Part shown: in pieces, positions 49,984 to 59,055 of the stretch
Position numbering within the stretch: the first letter of the stretch is position 1
Layout of the letters: the number at the start of each line of letters is the position of its first letter
DNA from: Nitrosopumilus cobalaminigenes
GTDB lineage: Archaea; Thermoproteota; Nitrososphaeria; Nitrososphaerales; Nitrosopumilaceae
Reading direction: 5' to 3'
NCBI RefSeq assembly: GCF_013407145.1
Contig: NZ_CP026993.1
Coordinates: forward strand, 1,386,590-1,450,589
Length of the DNA: 64,000 bases
The notes under the pieces: model-generated
Told to the model about the DNA's origin: nothing
Databases searched by the model: none
Seen by the model: the letters and a program-made list of their open reading frames with translations, nothing else
Position numbers and translations under genes: made by a program

Positions 49984-50751
49984 TCAATAGTCTGGTCTGT
50001 AACCATATCTTGTACCATATGTATAGTCAGAACTGTGCATTTTTTTGTAAAGATAACCAGTTCCTAAACCAACTGCAAATCCACCAATATGTGCAAGATA
50101 TGCTACACCTCCACCTGCAATTCCGAATCCTCCAATGAAGAATGGTAATAGATTTTGAAAGACTAACCAAAATGGTAAGAACCATCGAGCCTGAATATGC
50201 ATCATTCTCCAAAAGAATCCAAGCATCATGAAAGTCTGAATTCTCGCCCTTGGGAAAATCATCAAGTATGCACCAAGAACTCCTGAAATTGCACCAGATG
50301 CTCCAACTGCAGGAATTGCACTAGAAGGATCTCCAAGTATGTGAATTAATCCTGCAGCTATCCCCCACATTAAATAAATTCCAAGATATTTTATTTTGCC
50401 AAACTTTTGTTCAATGTTATCACCAAATATCCACAAGAACCAAATATTTCCACCAAGATGAAGTAAACCACCATGCATGAAAGTAGATGTTAGTAAAGTG
50501 ATTTCTGAAAATGCAGGACACTGCACTATTCCATTTCCTGTATCTACTCCACTGTATGTTCCTGTGACACAAGCGGGAACCGCTCCCCAATTGTAAAACA
50601 TTGTAAACGCGTTTTGATTTGTAAAGTCAAAAAATTGTCCTGTATATGCTACCTCCATAAAAAATACTATAACATTTGCAATAATTAATGCAATCGTAAC
50701 TTTTGGTTTGAATCCTGGAGGATGGGGATTCTCATCTCTTAATGGAAACAT
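49984..50751 (-). CDS. Rhomboid-family intramembrane serine protease
   Basis: A polytopic membrane protease that cleaves within transmembrane segments. The catalytic Ser lies in AVGASGAISGVLGAYLMIFP and the His in VAYLAHIGGFAVGLGTGYLY. LLTSTFMHGGLLHLGGNIWF is the conserved L1-loop/TM2 region. At 255 residues there are about six membrane segments. Substrates are not predictable, but it is close to a run of secreted membrane-associated proteins, so surface processing is possible. It does not share an operon with them in the same spacing style. Confidence 0.93.
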   Translation of the reverse strand: MFPLRDENPHPPGFKPKVTIALIIANVIVFFMEVAYTGQFFDFTNQNAFTMFYNWGAVPACVTGTYSGVDTGNGIVQCPAFSEITLLTSTFMHGGLLHLGGNIWFLWIFGDNIEQKFGKIKYLGIYLMWGIAAGLIHILGDPSSAIPAVGASGAISGVLGAYLMIFPRARIQTFMMLGFFWRMMHIQARWFLPFWLVFQNLLPFFIGGFGIAGGGVAYLAHIGGFAVGLGTGYLYKKMHSSDYTYGTRYGYRPDY

Positions 50752-50791
50752 TAGATGACTTATTTGATTAAAATTTGTATAATAAGATTAT

Positions 50792-52348
50792 TCAGTTTTC
50801 AATTTGTATTATTCCTTCTTTGATTAGAAATTGAATGCCTTGTACGAATGAATCATCATCTAGTGTACCTTCAGACCACCAGCCAGCATTATTTTTAATC
50901 CAAGATGGGATTTCAGATGACATAGATTCTAAATTTTGTGGTGTATTTGGAATTTGTATTATTCCTTCTTTGATTAGAAATTGAATGCCTTGTACGAATG
51001 AATCATCATCTAGTGTACCTTCAGACCACCAGCCAGCATTATTTTTAATCCAAGATGGAATGTTAGAGGATTCAGATTGAGCCTGATTTGATGAATCAAT
51101 TACTATAATGAAATTACCTTTTGATAGCGAATTACCATTAATATTTGAAAAAACTAAATTTGCAGATCCTGATTGTTTATCATCAAAAATTATTTTGTAA
51201 GAGTTAGGATTTGCGGAATTTACATTGCCAATCAGATGTTTTGAATAAATTTCAGAATCTTTTTGCACTATTTTCAAATCATATTCAACAACTTTTTGTG
51301 CTTTATCTGAGAATAATTCTTCAAAACTTACAAAAAATGTTACTTCTTCTGATGTGTGAATAATTTCAGGTTCCCAAGATAGGAATACTTTGTATCTCAA
51401 ATCTGGAGTTGTAAACTCTAGAGGAAATGTCACCTGTTGACTTGGTTTCAACTCAAAATTCATTATCGAATCAGAATCAGCAATAGCATTATTGTGAATT
51501 TCTTTGATTAATTTTTGATTCAAAACTATGTGAATTGTTCTATCCTCAAAGGAATAATCATCTATTGTTACTGCATCAGCAGGTAATTTAATGTCGTTCA
51601 CTAGTGATGTGTATGTTGTAGAAAGAAAACCATCAAAAGTGTTGGGGATTCTAATTTCTTCATGTACAACACTTAGTTGTTCTAGATCTTGATTCCAATC
51701 AAATGGCATTGAAAATTTTATTGTGTTTGATTCAAATGAAAAGTTCTGAATCTGATCAAAATACGAAATCAATTGAATTGTTTGTTCATCATTTATGGTA
51801 AAAGAATTATTTTCAGCAAGACTAATTGCTCCTTCTAATTTTATTTCATCAGTTAACACGTTAGAATCAGAATCAATTGTAAGAATTTTTACCGTATAAT
51901 CATATAATCCTCCAGAAGTAAAGACAGGTCCTCTAACTATTATAGGCTCAAAATCTCTATTCATCCAACCATCTGAAAGAGGTTCTTTATTTCCTTCAAT
52001 TGTTATTTTATCAGAATCATCTGTTATCACTTTGATGTTAAGATATCCAAGTTCGTCATGAAAAATATCTTTAAAGATTTGTTTACCATCTTTTTTTAAT
52101 TCAAACTCATATGTTACATGTTCAATTATTGCAAATGATTCAGAATGATACAGCTTTAATGAGATGTTTGATTCAGATTCATTTTCATCATAAATAGATG
52201 GAGAAATTCCAATGGATAGAGTTGCATCTTTATCTCCAATAGTTACAGGAGGAAGAACTTCCCCTCCCAATCCATGACCAAAAATGTCAGGAACTAAAGT
52301 AATTGAAAAAAATATGCAAAGTGTAATTGCAGTAAGTAGAATTTTCAA
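50792..52348 (-). CDS. Secreted paralog A: HG-leading protein with two Trp-rich repeats
   Basis: A 518-residue exported protein; the signal peptide ends LVPDIFG, so the mature chain probably begins with HGLGGEVLPP. A beta-rich body contains the family motif MPFDWNQDLEQLSVVHEEIR (with His) and DRTIHIVLNQ. The last 100 residues are two near-identical repeats (IPSWIKNNAGWWSEGTLDDD start). Paralogs lie at 55437-56993 and 57235-58941. A mature N-terminal His with conserved internal His would suit copper binding, but function is unproven. It starts at TTG 52348; GGTACC and GGTACA elements lie at 52413 and 52493. Confidence 0.7.
   Translation of the reverse strand: MKILLTAITLCIFFSITLVPDIFGHGLGGEVLPPVTIGDKDATLSIGISPSIYDENESESNISLKLYHSESFAIIEHVTYEFELKKDGKQIFKDIFHDELGYLNIKVITDDSDKITIEGNKEPLSDGWMNRDFEPIIVRGPVFTSGGLYDYTVKILTIDSDSNVLTDEIKLEGAISLAENNSFTINDEQTIQLISYFDQIQNFSFESNTIKFSMPFDWNQDLEQLSVVHEEIRIPNTFDGFLSTTYTSLVNDIKLPADAVTIDDYSFEDRTIHIVLNQKLIKEIHNNAIADSDSIMNFELKPSQQVTFPLEFTTPDLRYKVFLSWEPEIIHTSEEVTFFVSFEELFSDKAQKVVEYDLKIVQKDSEIYSKHLIGNVNSANPNSYKIIFDDKQSGSANLVFSNINGNSLSKGNFIIVIDSSNQAQSESSNIPSWIKNNAGWWSEGTLDDDSFVQGIQFLIKEGIIQIPNTPQNLESMSSEIPSWIKNNAGWWSEGTLDDDSFVQGIQFLIKEGIIQIEN
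50801..51058 (-). repeat. Two identical 108-bp copies in paralog A
   Basis: Bases 50801-50908 and 50951-51058 are identical as read by eye and 150 bp apart. Each encodes a Trp-rich C-terminal repeat. Identity at synonymous sites indicates recent duplication or gene conversion. Confidence 0.9.
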
Positions 52349-52412
52349 GTTTCTATTGCTATGAATATCTATTATTAAAATTTCATTGATTTAAAAAAAT
52401 GAGATGAGAAAC

Positions 52413-52513
52413 GGTACCAAAATGACTCCTTTGTTTCTCACCTAACTATGGCCTGTGTAATTTACTATTGTATAATAGATTAAAACAAAATTGGTACATT
52501 CGAAGAATGAAAA
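52413..52513. promoter_or_regulatory. GGTACC and GGTACA elements upstream of paralog A
   Basis: GGTACC at 52413-52418 and GGTACA at 52493-52498 followed by TTCGAAGAA-TGAAAA. The second copies the GGTACA-N9 spacing of the other elements. Both lie between the CHRD-protein stop and the paralog A start, 65 and 145 bases upstream of the latter. Confidence 0.45.
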
Positions 52514-52540
52514 AATAAAAAGAAAAGAAAATTTTTAGGA

Positions 52541-53203
52541 TTAGTGTTCTTCTTCTATTGGACTTTCAAGTAGACCTTTTTTATCTAATTTTTTACAGAT
52601 TTTTTCGCCGTCACTTGTTGGTTCAATATCACCTTTGAGAACTCCAACACCACCAACACCATGAATCATAGTAAAGAGATCTCCTTCACATAGATTCTTT
52701 AGTTGGGAGGTTAAAGTTTCAGAATTATTGTGACCACCATAAGTTTGGTTTTCATCACCATCATCCCAAATTCCTTTAATGATTCCTTTAGTTGGTTTTA
52801 CAACTAAATTATCATCATCTTCTCCAGGTGCTTTGTAGACGTTAAGAACATGTGCTCCATGATGTGATTCATGAAGATGCAATTTAGTAACATCGTCAGA
52901 TACATCTGAAGTTGCTCCGCCACTAATATCCATATTTTCAATGGTTATTTTGTACTTTAATGCATCACCATCTTTATCCAGCCAAAATTTAGCTGTAGCA
53001 GTACCTTCAAAACCTTCAGGAGTAGAAGGAACTGTACTTAATGTAGCTGTAAAGCTTGGTTTTTTCTTGAAGTTGAGTTTCTTCTCATGATCATCATCAT
53101 GATCTTTATCAGCTACTGCTTGTGGAAGATCTCCCATTGCAACAACAGATAAAGAAAGAATTGCAGCTAGTGAAAATACTAGCAAATTTGTTTTTGTTTG
53201 CAT
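52541..53203 (-). CDS. Secreted CHRD-domain protein
   Basis: Exported protein with an N-terminal signal (residues 1-31, LLVFSLAAILSLSVVAMGD, cut near AVA). The mature part starts with a His/Asp-rich segment (DKDHDDDHEKK), followed by a CHRD domain: PSFTATLSTVPSTPEGFEGT, KFWLDKDGDALKYKITIENM and KLHLHESHHGAHVLNVY. The His-rich loops may bind metal. I use ATG 53203, 24 bases from a TTTTATAAA TATA box, so it is probably leaderless; a TTG at 53212 is less likely. A palindromic GGTACA-type element lies upstream at 53241-53260. Confidence 0.85.
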   Translation of the reverse strand: MQTKTNLLVFSLAAILSLSVVAMGDLPQAVADKDHDDDHEKKLNFKKKPSFTATLSTVPSTPEGFEGTATAKFWLDKDGDALKYKITIENMDISGGATSDVSDDVTKLHLHESHHGAHVLNVYKAPGEDDDNLVVKPTKGIIKGIWDDGDENQTYGGHNNSETLTSQLKNLCEGDLFTMIHGVGGVGVLKGDIEPTSDGEKICKKLDKKGLLESPIEEEH

Positions 53204-53221
53204 TAGAAACAATTTCTAGTT

Positions 53222-53260
53222 TTTTTATAAAACAGATATGGGTTATTCGACGAATGTACC
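53222..53260 (-). promoter_or_regulatory. CHRD-gene promoter with GGTACA-type palindrome
   Basis: A TATA box TTTTATAAA (about 53222-53232, read on the minus strand) precedes the ATG at 53203 by about 24 bases. The 20-bp element at 53241-53260 is an imperfect palindrome whose right half is CGAATGTACC and left half GGTTATTCG around one base. It therefore fuses the GGTACA motif with a symmetrical core. Confidence 0.6.
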
Positions 53261-53262
53261 TG

Positions 53263-54558
53263 TCATATTACAATAATTTTTCTTTTAACTAAATTTTCAA
53301 TAATATTTAGATAATCATCATCTGAAATTTTTTCTTCATACCACCAACCTGTAGGATTTTTTACCCATGAAGGAATATTCCATTGTGATTCGTTAATTAC
53401 ATCTCTCTCAGGAACTGATACTATTTGTTTTTCAAAAAGAAAATCTAGTCCTTCAAGAAATTCTGAATCAGAAATTTGATTTGTTATCCACCAATTGGCA
53501 TTAGTCTTAATCCATTGTGGAATCTTTGGCATTTCAGGAGGTAATCCTTTATCAAAACCTGAAATTTTGAGCGTACCTTGTGATGTAGGACCTACTTGAA
53601 AGGCAACATGCCAAAATCCCATCTCATCTATACTTTGAATGAATTCTATAGGTTCATCATTTAGAGTAACAGAGAATTTTTCATTTCCTGAAATTGGAGG
53701 AAATTCAAAATTAGCATATGTCTCTAACGGATAGCTGTTGTATCCTTTGATACTTAGTATAGTTCCTGTCTCATCAAACTTTGCAGCAGAATACCAAGCT
53801 CCTGAATCATATCTAAAGTCAAAGTCTCCATCATTTTTCTTTGCAGTTACAGGAATTACAGTAGTATCTACTGGTGCAAAGCAGCTATAGTAAAAGACAT
53901 CTTCAGTAATTGCAGGATCAGGATACATTGAAAATGCCAGGATTTCTCCCGGTTCAATTTTTTCAATATATTCAATATTTTGTGTAATATCTAATACGTT
54001 CTCATATCCATGAACTACAGCATAAATTTTAGGATAAAAGATGGTCTGATCTCCTGTGTTTTGGATTCTTCCTGTAATGTGACCATCACTGTGTTTTACC
54101 AAAGTTTTGTCATATAGTATTTCAATGGGAATATCATGTGTAATTGCTTTTTGAAATATAATTTCAGGATTAACTAATACTGGAGTATTAGATAGTAATT
54201 CAGGGAACTTTATCTTAAATGGGATTTCTTTTCCAGGACCTAATGGAACATGATTAATAATTTTTGAAATCGTTTTAGAATCATCAATAACAGAAACTGT
54301 GATTGTAGGAACAATTCCAAAATCATTTGTGTTTTTTACATTTCCAACAACAGTATAGATTCCATTAGAATCAAAATATCCTAGGTATTCATGTAATGGA
54401 ACATAGACATCAGCAAATGCTAATTGAGGAACTAGCAATATTGCAACTAACAATCCCAAAAATAATGGGATTTTTGAGGCTAAAACTCTAGAACGAATTG
54501 ATGATATCTTCGAATCCAGATGTTGGTTTTTCAAGTAAGCTTGGTCTGTAATCTTCAA
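53263..54558 (-). CDS. Secreted protein with two diverged Trp-rich repeats
   Basis: A 431-residue exported protein. The signal-type hydrophobic segment is IPLFLGLLVAILLVPQLAFA, about residue 30-49. The middle holds beta-sandwich-like FSMYPDPAITEDVFYYSCFA and others, and the end has two copies of the Trp-rich repeat (IPQWIKTNANWWITNQ..., IPSWVKNPTGWWYEEK...). It lacks the mature N-terminal His of paralogs A-C. The start is unclear: ATG 54558 or TTG 54534, both overlapping the regulator gene. It is the third gene of a three-gene unit (membrane protein, regulator, this). Confidence 0.65.
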   Translation of the reverse strand: MKITDQAYLKNQHLDSKISSIRSRVLASKIPLFLGLLVAILLVPQLAFADVYVPLHEYLGYFDSNGIYTVVGNVKNTNDFGIVPTITVSVIDDSKTISKIINHVPLGPGKEIPFKIKFPELLSNTPVLVNPEIIFQKAITHDIPIEILYDKTLVKHSDGHITGRIQNTGDQTIFYPKIYAVVHGYENVLDITQNIEYIEKIEPGEILAFSMYPDPAITEDVFYYSCFAPVDTTVIPVTAKKNDGDFDFRYDSGAWYSAAKFDETGTILSIKGYNSYPLETYANFEFPPISGNEKFSVTLNDEPIEFIQSIDEMGFWHVAFQVGPTSQGTLKISGFDKGLPPEMPKIPQWIKTNANWWITNQISDSEFLEGLDFLFEKQIVSVPERDVINESQWNIPSWVKNPTGWWYEEKISDDDYLNIIENLVKRKIIVI

Positions 54559-54988
54559 TTAATTTATCTATTAGATCTCTTGCCTTAATATGATATCTCT
54601 TTTTTAGGTCAACAAGTTTTATTTCTACTAATCCGTCTTCTACAATTTGTGACAAGTATAATGAAACAGTTGATGGTGATTTTTTAACTTCTTTAACTAG
54701 TTGTGAAAATTCTAATCCATCATTTTCAACTAGTGCAAGTAACAAATCACGTGGAGTTTGTTTTCTCAAAGCTTTGATAACAATTGATTCGGCTTCAGTA
54801 ATTTGAGGTGGGTAAAATCTTGATTGACGTGGTCCACGAGTTACTTTGATAATGCCACTTTTTTCTAATTTTCCTAAATAATGACTTAGTACTCCATTTT
54901 TTAATCCAGATGAACGCATAATCTCACGGAATTGAATGCCAGGATTTTGTTCAATTATTTGTTGTAATTGTGTATCTCTATCAGTCAT
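54488..54988 (-). CDS. Winged-helix transcriptional regulator (two HTH units)
   Basis: A 166-residue regulator. The N-terminal half reads IQFREIMRSSGLKNGVLSHY with LGKLEKSGIIKVTRGPRQSR as wing, and the second half LEFSQLVKEVKKSPSTVSLY LSQIVEDG as a second winged helix. Both resemble MarR/ArsR-type units seen in archaeal regulators. Being inside the secretome region and next to promoters with GGTACA elements, it is the best local candidate for their regulator, although direct evidence is lacking. It overlaps the membrane-protein gene by eight bases. Confidence 0.8.
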   Translation of the reverse strand: MTDRDTQLQQIIEQNPGIQFREIMRSSGLKNGVLSHYLGKLEKSGIIKVTRGPRQSRFYPPQITEAESIVIKALRKQTPRDLLLALVENDGLEFSQLVKEVKKSPSTVSLYLSQIVEDGLVEIKLVDLKKRYHIKARDLIDKLIEDYRPSLLEKPTSGFEDIINSF

Positions 54989-55382
54989 TTCTAAACACTC
55001 CTAATGCCAATAAGCCTAATGTAATAAATGTCAATAAATGTCCAATTTCTGGAAGAGTCATATCTCCAATATCAAAGACAGATGGCCAAGTTGCATCAAC
55101 AAGTAACACTACTTCTGCTGCAATGAAATTTGCAAAAGCAGTTGCACTTAGTAAAAGTCGTTTTGTTCTTAATCTATAATATGCAAAAGTTGCAAGTACT
55201 GAAATAAACACTGCAAGTGTAATTCCACCCACATGCAAAAAGATGTGAGCTAAATGATAGCCATGTAAAAGATGAGGAATGATAATTGGTAATGCAAGAA
55301 TTGCTACTACACCAGTAACTACAATTGAGAATAATGCGGATTTTCTTTCAACTATTCTTTCAGGCCTAAACAAAGTGATCAA
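54981..55382 (-). CDS. Four-segment membrane protein (133 aa)
   Basis: Hydrophobic segments at residues about 17-37, 44-68, 76-95 and 106-129 predict four membrane spans with short loops. HLLHGYHLAHIFLHVGG contains several His residues close to the membrane and could bind a metal, as in some heme or copper proteins, but this is speculative. The gene starts at TTG 55382 and precedes the regulator with an eight-base overlap. An element with GGTTCA-N9-TAAG lies 30-50 bases upstream. Confidence 0.65.
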   Translation of the reverse strand: MITLFRPERIVERKSALFSIVVTGVVAILALPIIIPHLLHGYHLAHIFLHVGGITLAVFISVLATFAYYRLRTKRLLLSATAFANFIAAEVVLLVDATWPSVFDIGDMTLPEIGHLLTFITLGLLALGVFRND

Positions 55383-55411
55383 AATTACGGTTTTAGAGAT
55401 TTAAAGCGACT

Positions 55412-55440
55412 GGTTCATTGATCGAATAAGAATCGATCAA
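55412..55440. promoter_or_regulatory. GGTTCA-type element and TTGATCG inverted repeat
   Basis: GGTTCA at 55412-55417 resembles the GGTACA motif and has similar spacing. TTGATCG at 55418-55424 and CGATCAA at 55434-55440 form perfect 7-bp arms with a 9-bp spacer. The region overlaps the stop of paralog B and lies 30-58 bases before the start of the membrane-protein gene, so it could be either an operator or a transcript end. Confidence 0.5.
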
Positions 55441-56993
55441 ACACGAAGAATTCCAGCCTTTATCATAAATTCCAATCCTTGAACAAATGTCTTATCATCG
55501 ATTTGTCCATCAGCCCACCAGGAAGCATTATTTCTAATCCAAGAAGGAATTTCTTTTGACGTCGAAGTTTCTTGTTGAGTTTGTGGAATTGAAATTATTT
55601 TGTTTTTGATCATGTATTCGATACCTTGAATGAATGTATTATCATCGATTTGTTCTTCTGACCACCATGCTGCATTGTTTCTAATCCAATTAGGCAAGAT
55701 AATCTCTTCATTTATCGATATTCTGTCAATTACAATTGGAATTGTTGTCTTTGCAAGACTGTTGTTATCCAAGTTTCTAAAATTTAGATTTACAATGCCT
55801 GATACATCTTCAGGCATAAAGAATTCTGCAATGTTATGTTCATCTTTTGAGTCAGTACTAACACCGCTTTGTTCAAAAATTATTCTATCATCCTGAGTTA
55901 CTGAAAATTCATAATTTGTTGCAACCGGTTTATTTTTTAAGAAAATATCAGTTACATCAAAAAGGATTTTTGTATTTGAATTTGATTTTAAATTTTCTGG
56001 TTCCCAAGATACAAGAATTCTAAACTGTCCATTTTCAGTTACAGAACTTAGATGAGGATAATCACGATTTGGTGTTATAACAAAATCCATTCCATTTTGA
56101 TTTGATTTGCTATCAAAAATATTCTGTAATTCTTTTTGATATATTATAAAATGAACAATTCTACCATCAGCAAAAAAGTCATCAATGTTTACAATATCTT
56201 CAGATAATTCTACTCCATTAACATGCATTGTAAATCCAGATACTAGTAAATCTCCAAATGTTTTGGGAATCACTAGTTCTTCATGAACAACTGATGTTTG
56301 ATTGATGTTGGATTGAGTCCAATCAAAAGGCATGAAAAAGCTAATTTCTTTTGAATTTGAATCATAATTGAAATTTGATATTTCATCATAGTAGGTAATT
56401 ACATGAATATTTTGTTCACCAAAGTTTGGATCAACAAAATCATGTCTAGAGGTTTGGGCAATAGAAATCCCTGCATTGAAAACTAGAGGTTCATCTAATT
56501 TTTGTGAATATCCATCTGCAGTTAATACACTCACATCTAGCTTGTATAGGCCGCCTTCACTAAGTTTAGGACCTTTAACGTGCACCATTCTGCTTTCTAA
56601 TCCCAATAATGAACCAAATAATCCACCTCCATTTTCTTCTTCGAGAATAATTGAATCAGTTTCTTCAGATACAAAATTAAAAACTATGAATCCATTATCG
56701 GCTTTGAATTCTTGCTCAAAAAGAAATTGTTCTCCGCGTTCTGATTTTATTTGAAATGTAACATCTCGTAGAGTTATTTTGGAATTAAAATCAATTAATG
56801 AAATAGAGATTTGTTGATCATCACTTGCTTCAGGATCACTTTTTGATGATGAAACCTCTAAAGTTACTAGTTTCCCATTTAGATCTACAGGAGGAAAAGT
56901 TTCACTACCCACACCGTGACCATATGCATTATCAAATCCTATAACAAATACAAATGAAAATATTAAAACTGCAAATAATGAAAAATTTTTCAA
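55437..56993 (-). CDS. Secreted paralog B: HG-leading protein with two Trp-rich repeats
   Basis: A 518-residue exported protein starting at TTG 56993, directly after the 68-residue gene. The signal peptide ends FDNAYG and the mature chain probably begins HGVGSETFPP. MPFDWTQSNINQTSVVHEEL and RIVHFIIYQ correspond to the conserved His motifs of paralogs A and C. The end has two diverged Trp-rich repeats (IPSWIRNNASWWADGQIDD, LPNWIRNNAAWWSEEQIDD). A longer frame from 57086 exists, but it would run through the coding sequence of the 68-residue protein. Confidence 0.7.
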   Translation of the reverse strand: MKNFSLFAVLIFSFVFVIGFDNAYGHGVGSETFPPVDLNGKLVTLEVSSSKSDPEASDDQQISISLIDFNSKITLRDVTFQIKSERGEQFLFEQEFKADNGFIVFNFVSEETDSIILEEENGGGLFGSLLGLESRMVHVKGPKLSEGGLYKLDVSVLTADGYSQKLDEPLVFNAGISIAQTSRHDFVDPNFGEQNIHVITYYDEISNFNYDSNSKEISFFMPFDWTQSNINQTSVVHEELVIPKTFGDLLVSGFTMHVNGVELSEDIVNIDDFFADGRIVHFIIYQKELQNIFDSKSNQNGMDFVITPNRDYPHLSSVTENGQFRILVSWEPENLKSNSNTKILFDVTDIFLKNKPVATNYEFSVTQDDRIIFEQSGVSTDSKDEHNIAEFFMPEDVSGIVNLNFRNLDNNSLAKTTIPIVIDRISINEEIILPNWIRNNAAWWSEEQIDDNTFIQGIEYMIKNKIISIPQTQQETSTSKEIPSWIRNNASWWADGQIDDKTFVQGLEFMIKAGILRV

Positions 56994-56994
56994 T

Positions 56995-57201
56995 CTAAGT
57001 CCACTTGTCTGGATTTTTCTTTCTAATTTCTTTTCCATCAACTGTAACTTGATCTTCTTCTTCAAAAACTGTATGCCATCTACCATTGTCTGGGAAAATT
57101 TTATTCATTTCTTTAACTTTGTCATTTGTTGGTGCTTTGTTCATCAAAGCTCCCCATCTCATGTTAGGAACTTTTGGCATGATGTCGTTGATATCTTTCA
57201 T
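56995..57201 (-). CDS. Small soluble protein (68 aa)
   Basis: Not recognised. MPKVPNMRWGALMNKAPTND, then MNKIFPDNGRWHTVFEEEDQ and a charged C-terminus ending PDKWT. It is soluble, with several Trp but no Cys. The stop is one base before the TTG start of paralog B, so the two are translated from one transcript. Its role, perhaps as a small partner of the secreted protein, is unknown; it has no signal peptide. Confidence 0.55.
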   Translation of the reverse strand: MKDINDIMPKVPNMRWGALMNKAPTNDKVKEMNKIFPDNGRWHTVFEEEDQVTVDGKEIRKKNPDKWT

Positions 57202-57234
57202 TATAGTATCACTTAACAGAATTTATTTAAAAAC

Positions 57235-58941
57235 CTATGATTGTACTCGCATAATTCCTTCTTTAATCAAGAATTGAATTCCTTGAATGAATGAATCATC
57301 ATCTATTTGTCCTGCTGCCCACCACTCTGCATTGTTTTTAATCCAGGCGGGAATATCATTTGAACCAGAACTAGTTCCTTGTGAAGTTGGAGGAATTTTT
57401 AGAACATCTTCTTTAATCAAATATTGAATGCCTTGAACAAATGAATCATCATCTATTTGTCCTGCTGCCCACCACTCTGCATTGTTTTTAATCCAGCCTG
57501 GAATTGATGCTTTTTCTGGAACAGGAGTAGTTGTTGTAGAACCAGGGCCAATCTCAACTATTGCAGACCCAATACCGGCATAAGTTGGATCATAATCAAA
57601 TCCTGTTCCATAAACTAGAATATCAACTCGAATTTGACCTGCAGATGGAACATAGATTTTTTGCACATCTAATCCTTCAATAGATACAATTCCTGGATTA
57701 GCTGAATCAACACCATCATTTCGGGCTATTTCATTTTCATTCTCATCTAAAACAACATAAGCATATCTTACATCTTTGATTAGTTCTCTATTATCATCAA
57801 AGAAAGTAAATTCAAAAGGAATTTCTTGATTGGCCCCATATTTTCCATCCCATGCTATATTGACTGTAGTTGGGACTTGTTCATAGTTTGTAGTGTCCAC
57901 AAGGTAAAATTCAGTAGAGCTTTTTGATGCTTCATCTAATGGAACTAATTTCAAATCCATTTTCAGATTTCCATGATTTGATGGACCAAGAGTCTCGTTG
58001 ATTCTTTCTAATTCATTTTTAGTAATTAAGAAATGAACGATGTTAGTGTCTTCTGATGAATATGGATCATTTAGTAATGCCCTTTGATCAATTTCAACAC
58101 CATTAACATATCCTTTGAATTGTTTTCCATCGGCATATGGGACAAATGTTTTTGGAACTCTAACTTCCTCATGTACTACCTGAACCAATCTAACATAGTC
58201 AGGATCCCAATCAAATGGCATGTCAAATGATATTGAATTATCGGATTTATCAAAAGCGAAATTATCTACATCATCATAATATGTTTTGATTACAACTGGG
58301 ATTTCTTCTGCATTAGCGGTTTGAAAAGAAAAGTGTTGAACTTGGGCGACACTAACAAATGTTTCATAACTTAGTAAATTAGCTACAATTGATTTGGGAC
58401 TAGTAGCAGCCTCAATGTCAACTCTGATCGTGTACAACCCGCCTTTAACAAATATTGGACCTGTGATTGATGGTCTTGCACAAATATCTAAATTATCATC
58501 AGTACAATCTGCCCCTTGTACAAATAAAGCACCAGGTGCACTGACATGTTGGGAACCACCATATGTTGAGCACTCATGAAGGTTAATTTCATTACAATCA
58601 GCTTTTGGTTTAATTTTGACATCTAATCTTCCATCCATATCATAAAACAAATTTCTAGCCAAAAGTTCACCACTTTGCCAAACCTCTACTCTATATGTCA
58701 CCTTATCAAGATTTTCATCAGTTAATGTATCAAAGAAACGAACTTGCATGTTAGCAGAATCAATGTCACCTACAGTAATATCAGATGGACTCAATTGGGT
58801 ACTAACAGTTACTTCCATACCACCAAATGATATTGGTTCAGCTTGATCTCCTCCAAGCCCATGTCCAAATGCATCAGGTAGAATAGTTGCAATTGAGAAA
58901 ATACCAATTATTGAAACGAATAATGCAATCTTAGTATACAA
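57235..58941 (-). CDS. Secreted paralog C: HG-leading protein with two Trp-rich repeats
   Basis: A 568-residue exported protein starting at TTG 58941. The signal peptide ends LPDAFG, giving a mature [30 protein letters not shown] and [13 protein letters not shown] are the conserved His motifs. Unlike A and B it has four cysteines in [27 protein letters not shown] and nearby, which may form disulfides. The C-terminus has two Trp-rich repeats ([40 protein letters not shown]). TATA at 58964-58971 gives a leaderless start; GGTACA follows four bases upstream. Confidence 0.72.
   Translation of the reverse strand: MYTKIALFVSIIGIFSIATILPDAFGHGLGGDQAEPISFGGMEVTVSTQLSPSDITVGDIDSANMQVRFFDTLTDENLDKVTYRVEVWQSGELLARNLFYDMDGRLDVKIKPKADCNEINLHECSTYGGSQHVSAPGALFVQGADCTDDNLDICARPSITGPIFVKGGLYTIRVDIEAATSPKSIVANLLSYETFVSVAQVQHFSFQTANAEEIPVVIKTYYDDVDNFAFDKSDNSISFDMPFDWDPDYVRLVQVVHEEVRVPKTFVPYADGKQFKGYVNGVEIDQRALLNDPYSSEDTNIVHFLITKNELERINETLGPSNHGNLKMDLKLVPLDEASKSSTEFYLVDTTNYEQVPTTVNIAWDGKYGANQEIPFEFTFFDDNRELIKDVRYAYVVLDENENEIARNDGVDSANPGIVSIEGLDVQKIYVPSAGQIRVDILVYGTGFDYDPTYAGIGSAIVEIGPGSTTTTPVPEKASIPGWIKNNAEWWAAGQIDDDSFVQGIQYLIKEDVLKIPPTSQGTSSGSNDIPAWIKNNAEWWAAGQIDDDSFIQGIQFLIKEGIMRVQS
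57290..57496 (-). repeat. Two identical 57-bp blocks in paralog C
   Basis: Bases 57290-57346 and 57440-57496 are identical by eye and 150 bp apart, the same period as in paralog A. They encode the Trp-rich repeats. Flanking parts of each copy differ, suggesting partial gene conversion or a selected core. Confidence 0.85.
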
Positions 58942-58963
58942 TACAAAAATTGTGTTAATTCCA

Positions 58964-58980
58964 TATTTAAAGCTGGTACA
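58964..58980 (-). promoter_or_regulatory. Promoter of paralog C with adjacent GGTACA element
   Basis: TTTAAATA (58964-58971, minus strand) is a TATA box 26 bases before the TTG start. GGTACA on the plus strand (58975-58980), i.e. TGTACC on the minus strand, lies four bases upstream of it, where TFB normally contacts DNA. A protein bound here would compete with or assist initiation. It also lies 76 bases upstream of the divergent gene at 59056. Confidence 0.6.
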
Positions 58981-59055
58981 GCATTCCTACGCGTGGCAAT
59001 TTTTTTAATTAGAAAACAGAGTACAACTTTTATTTCCGATTTTTAAAGTCAGAGT

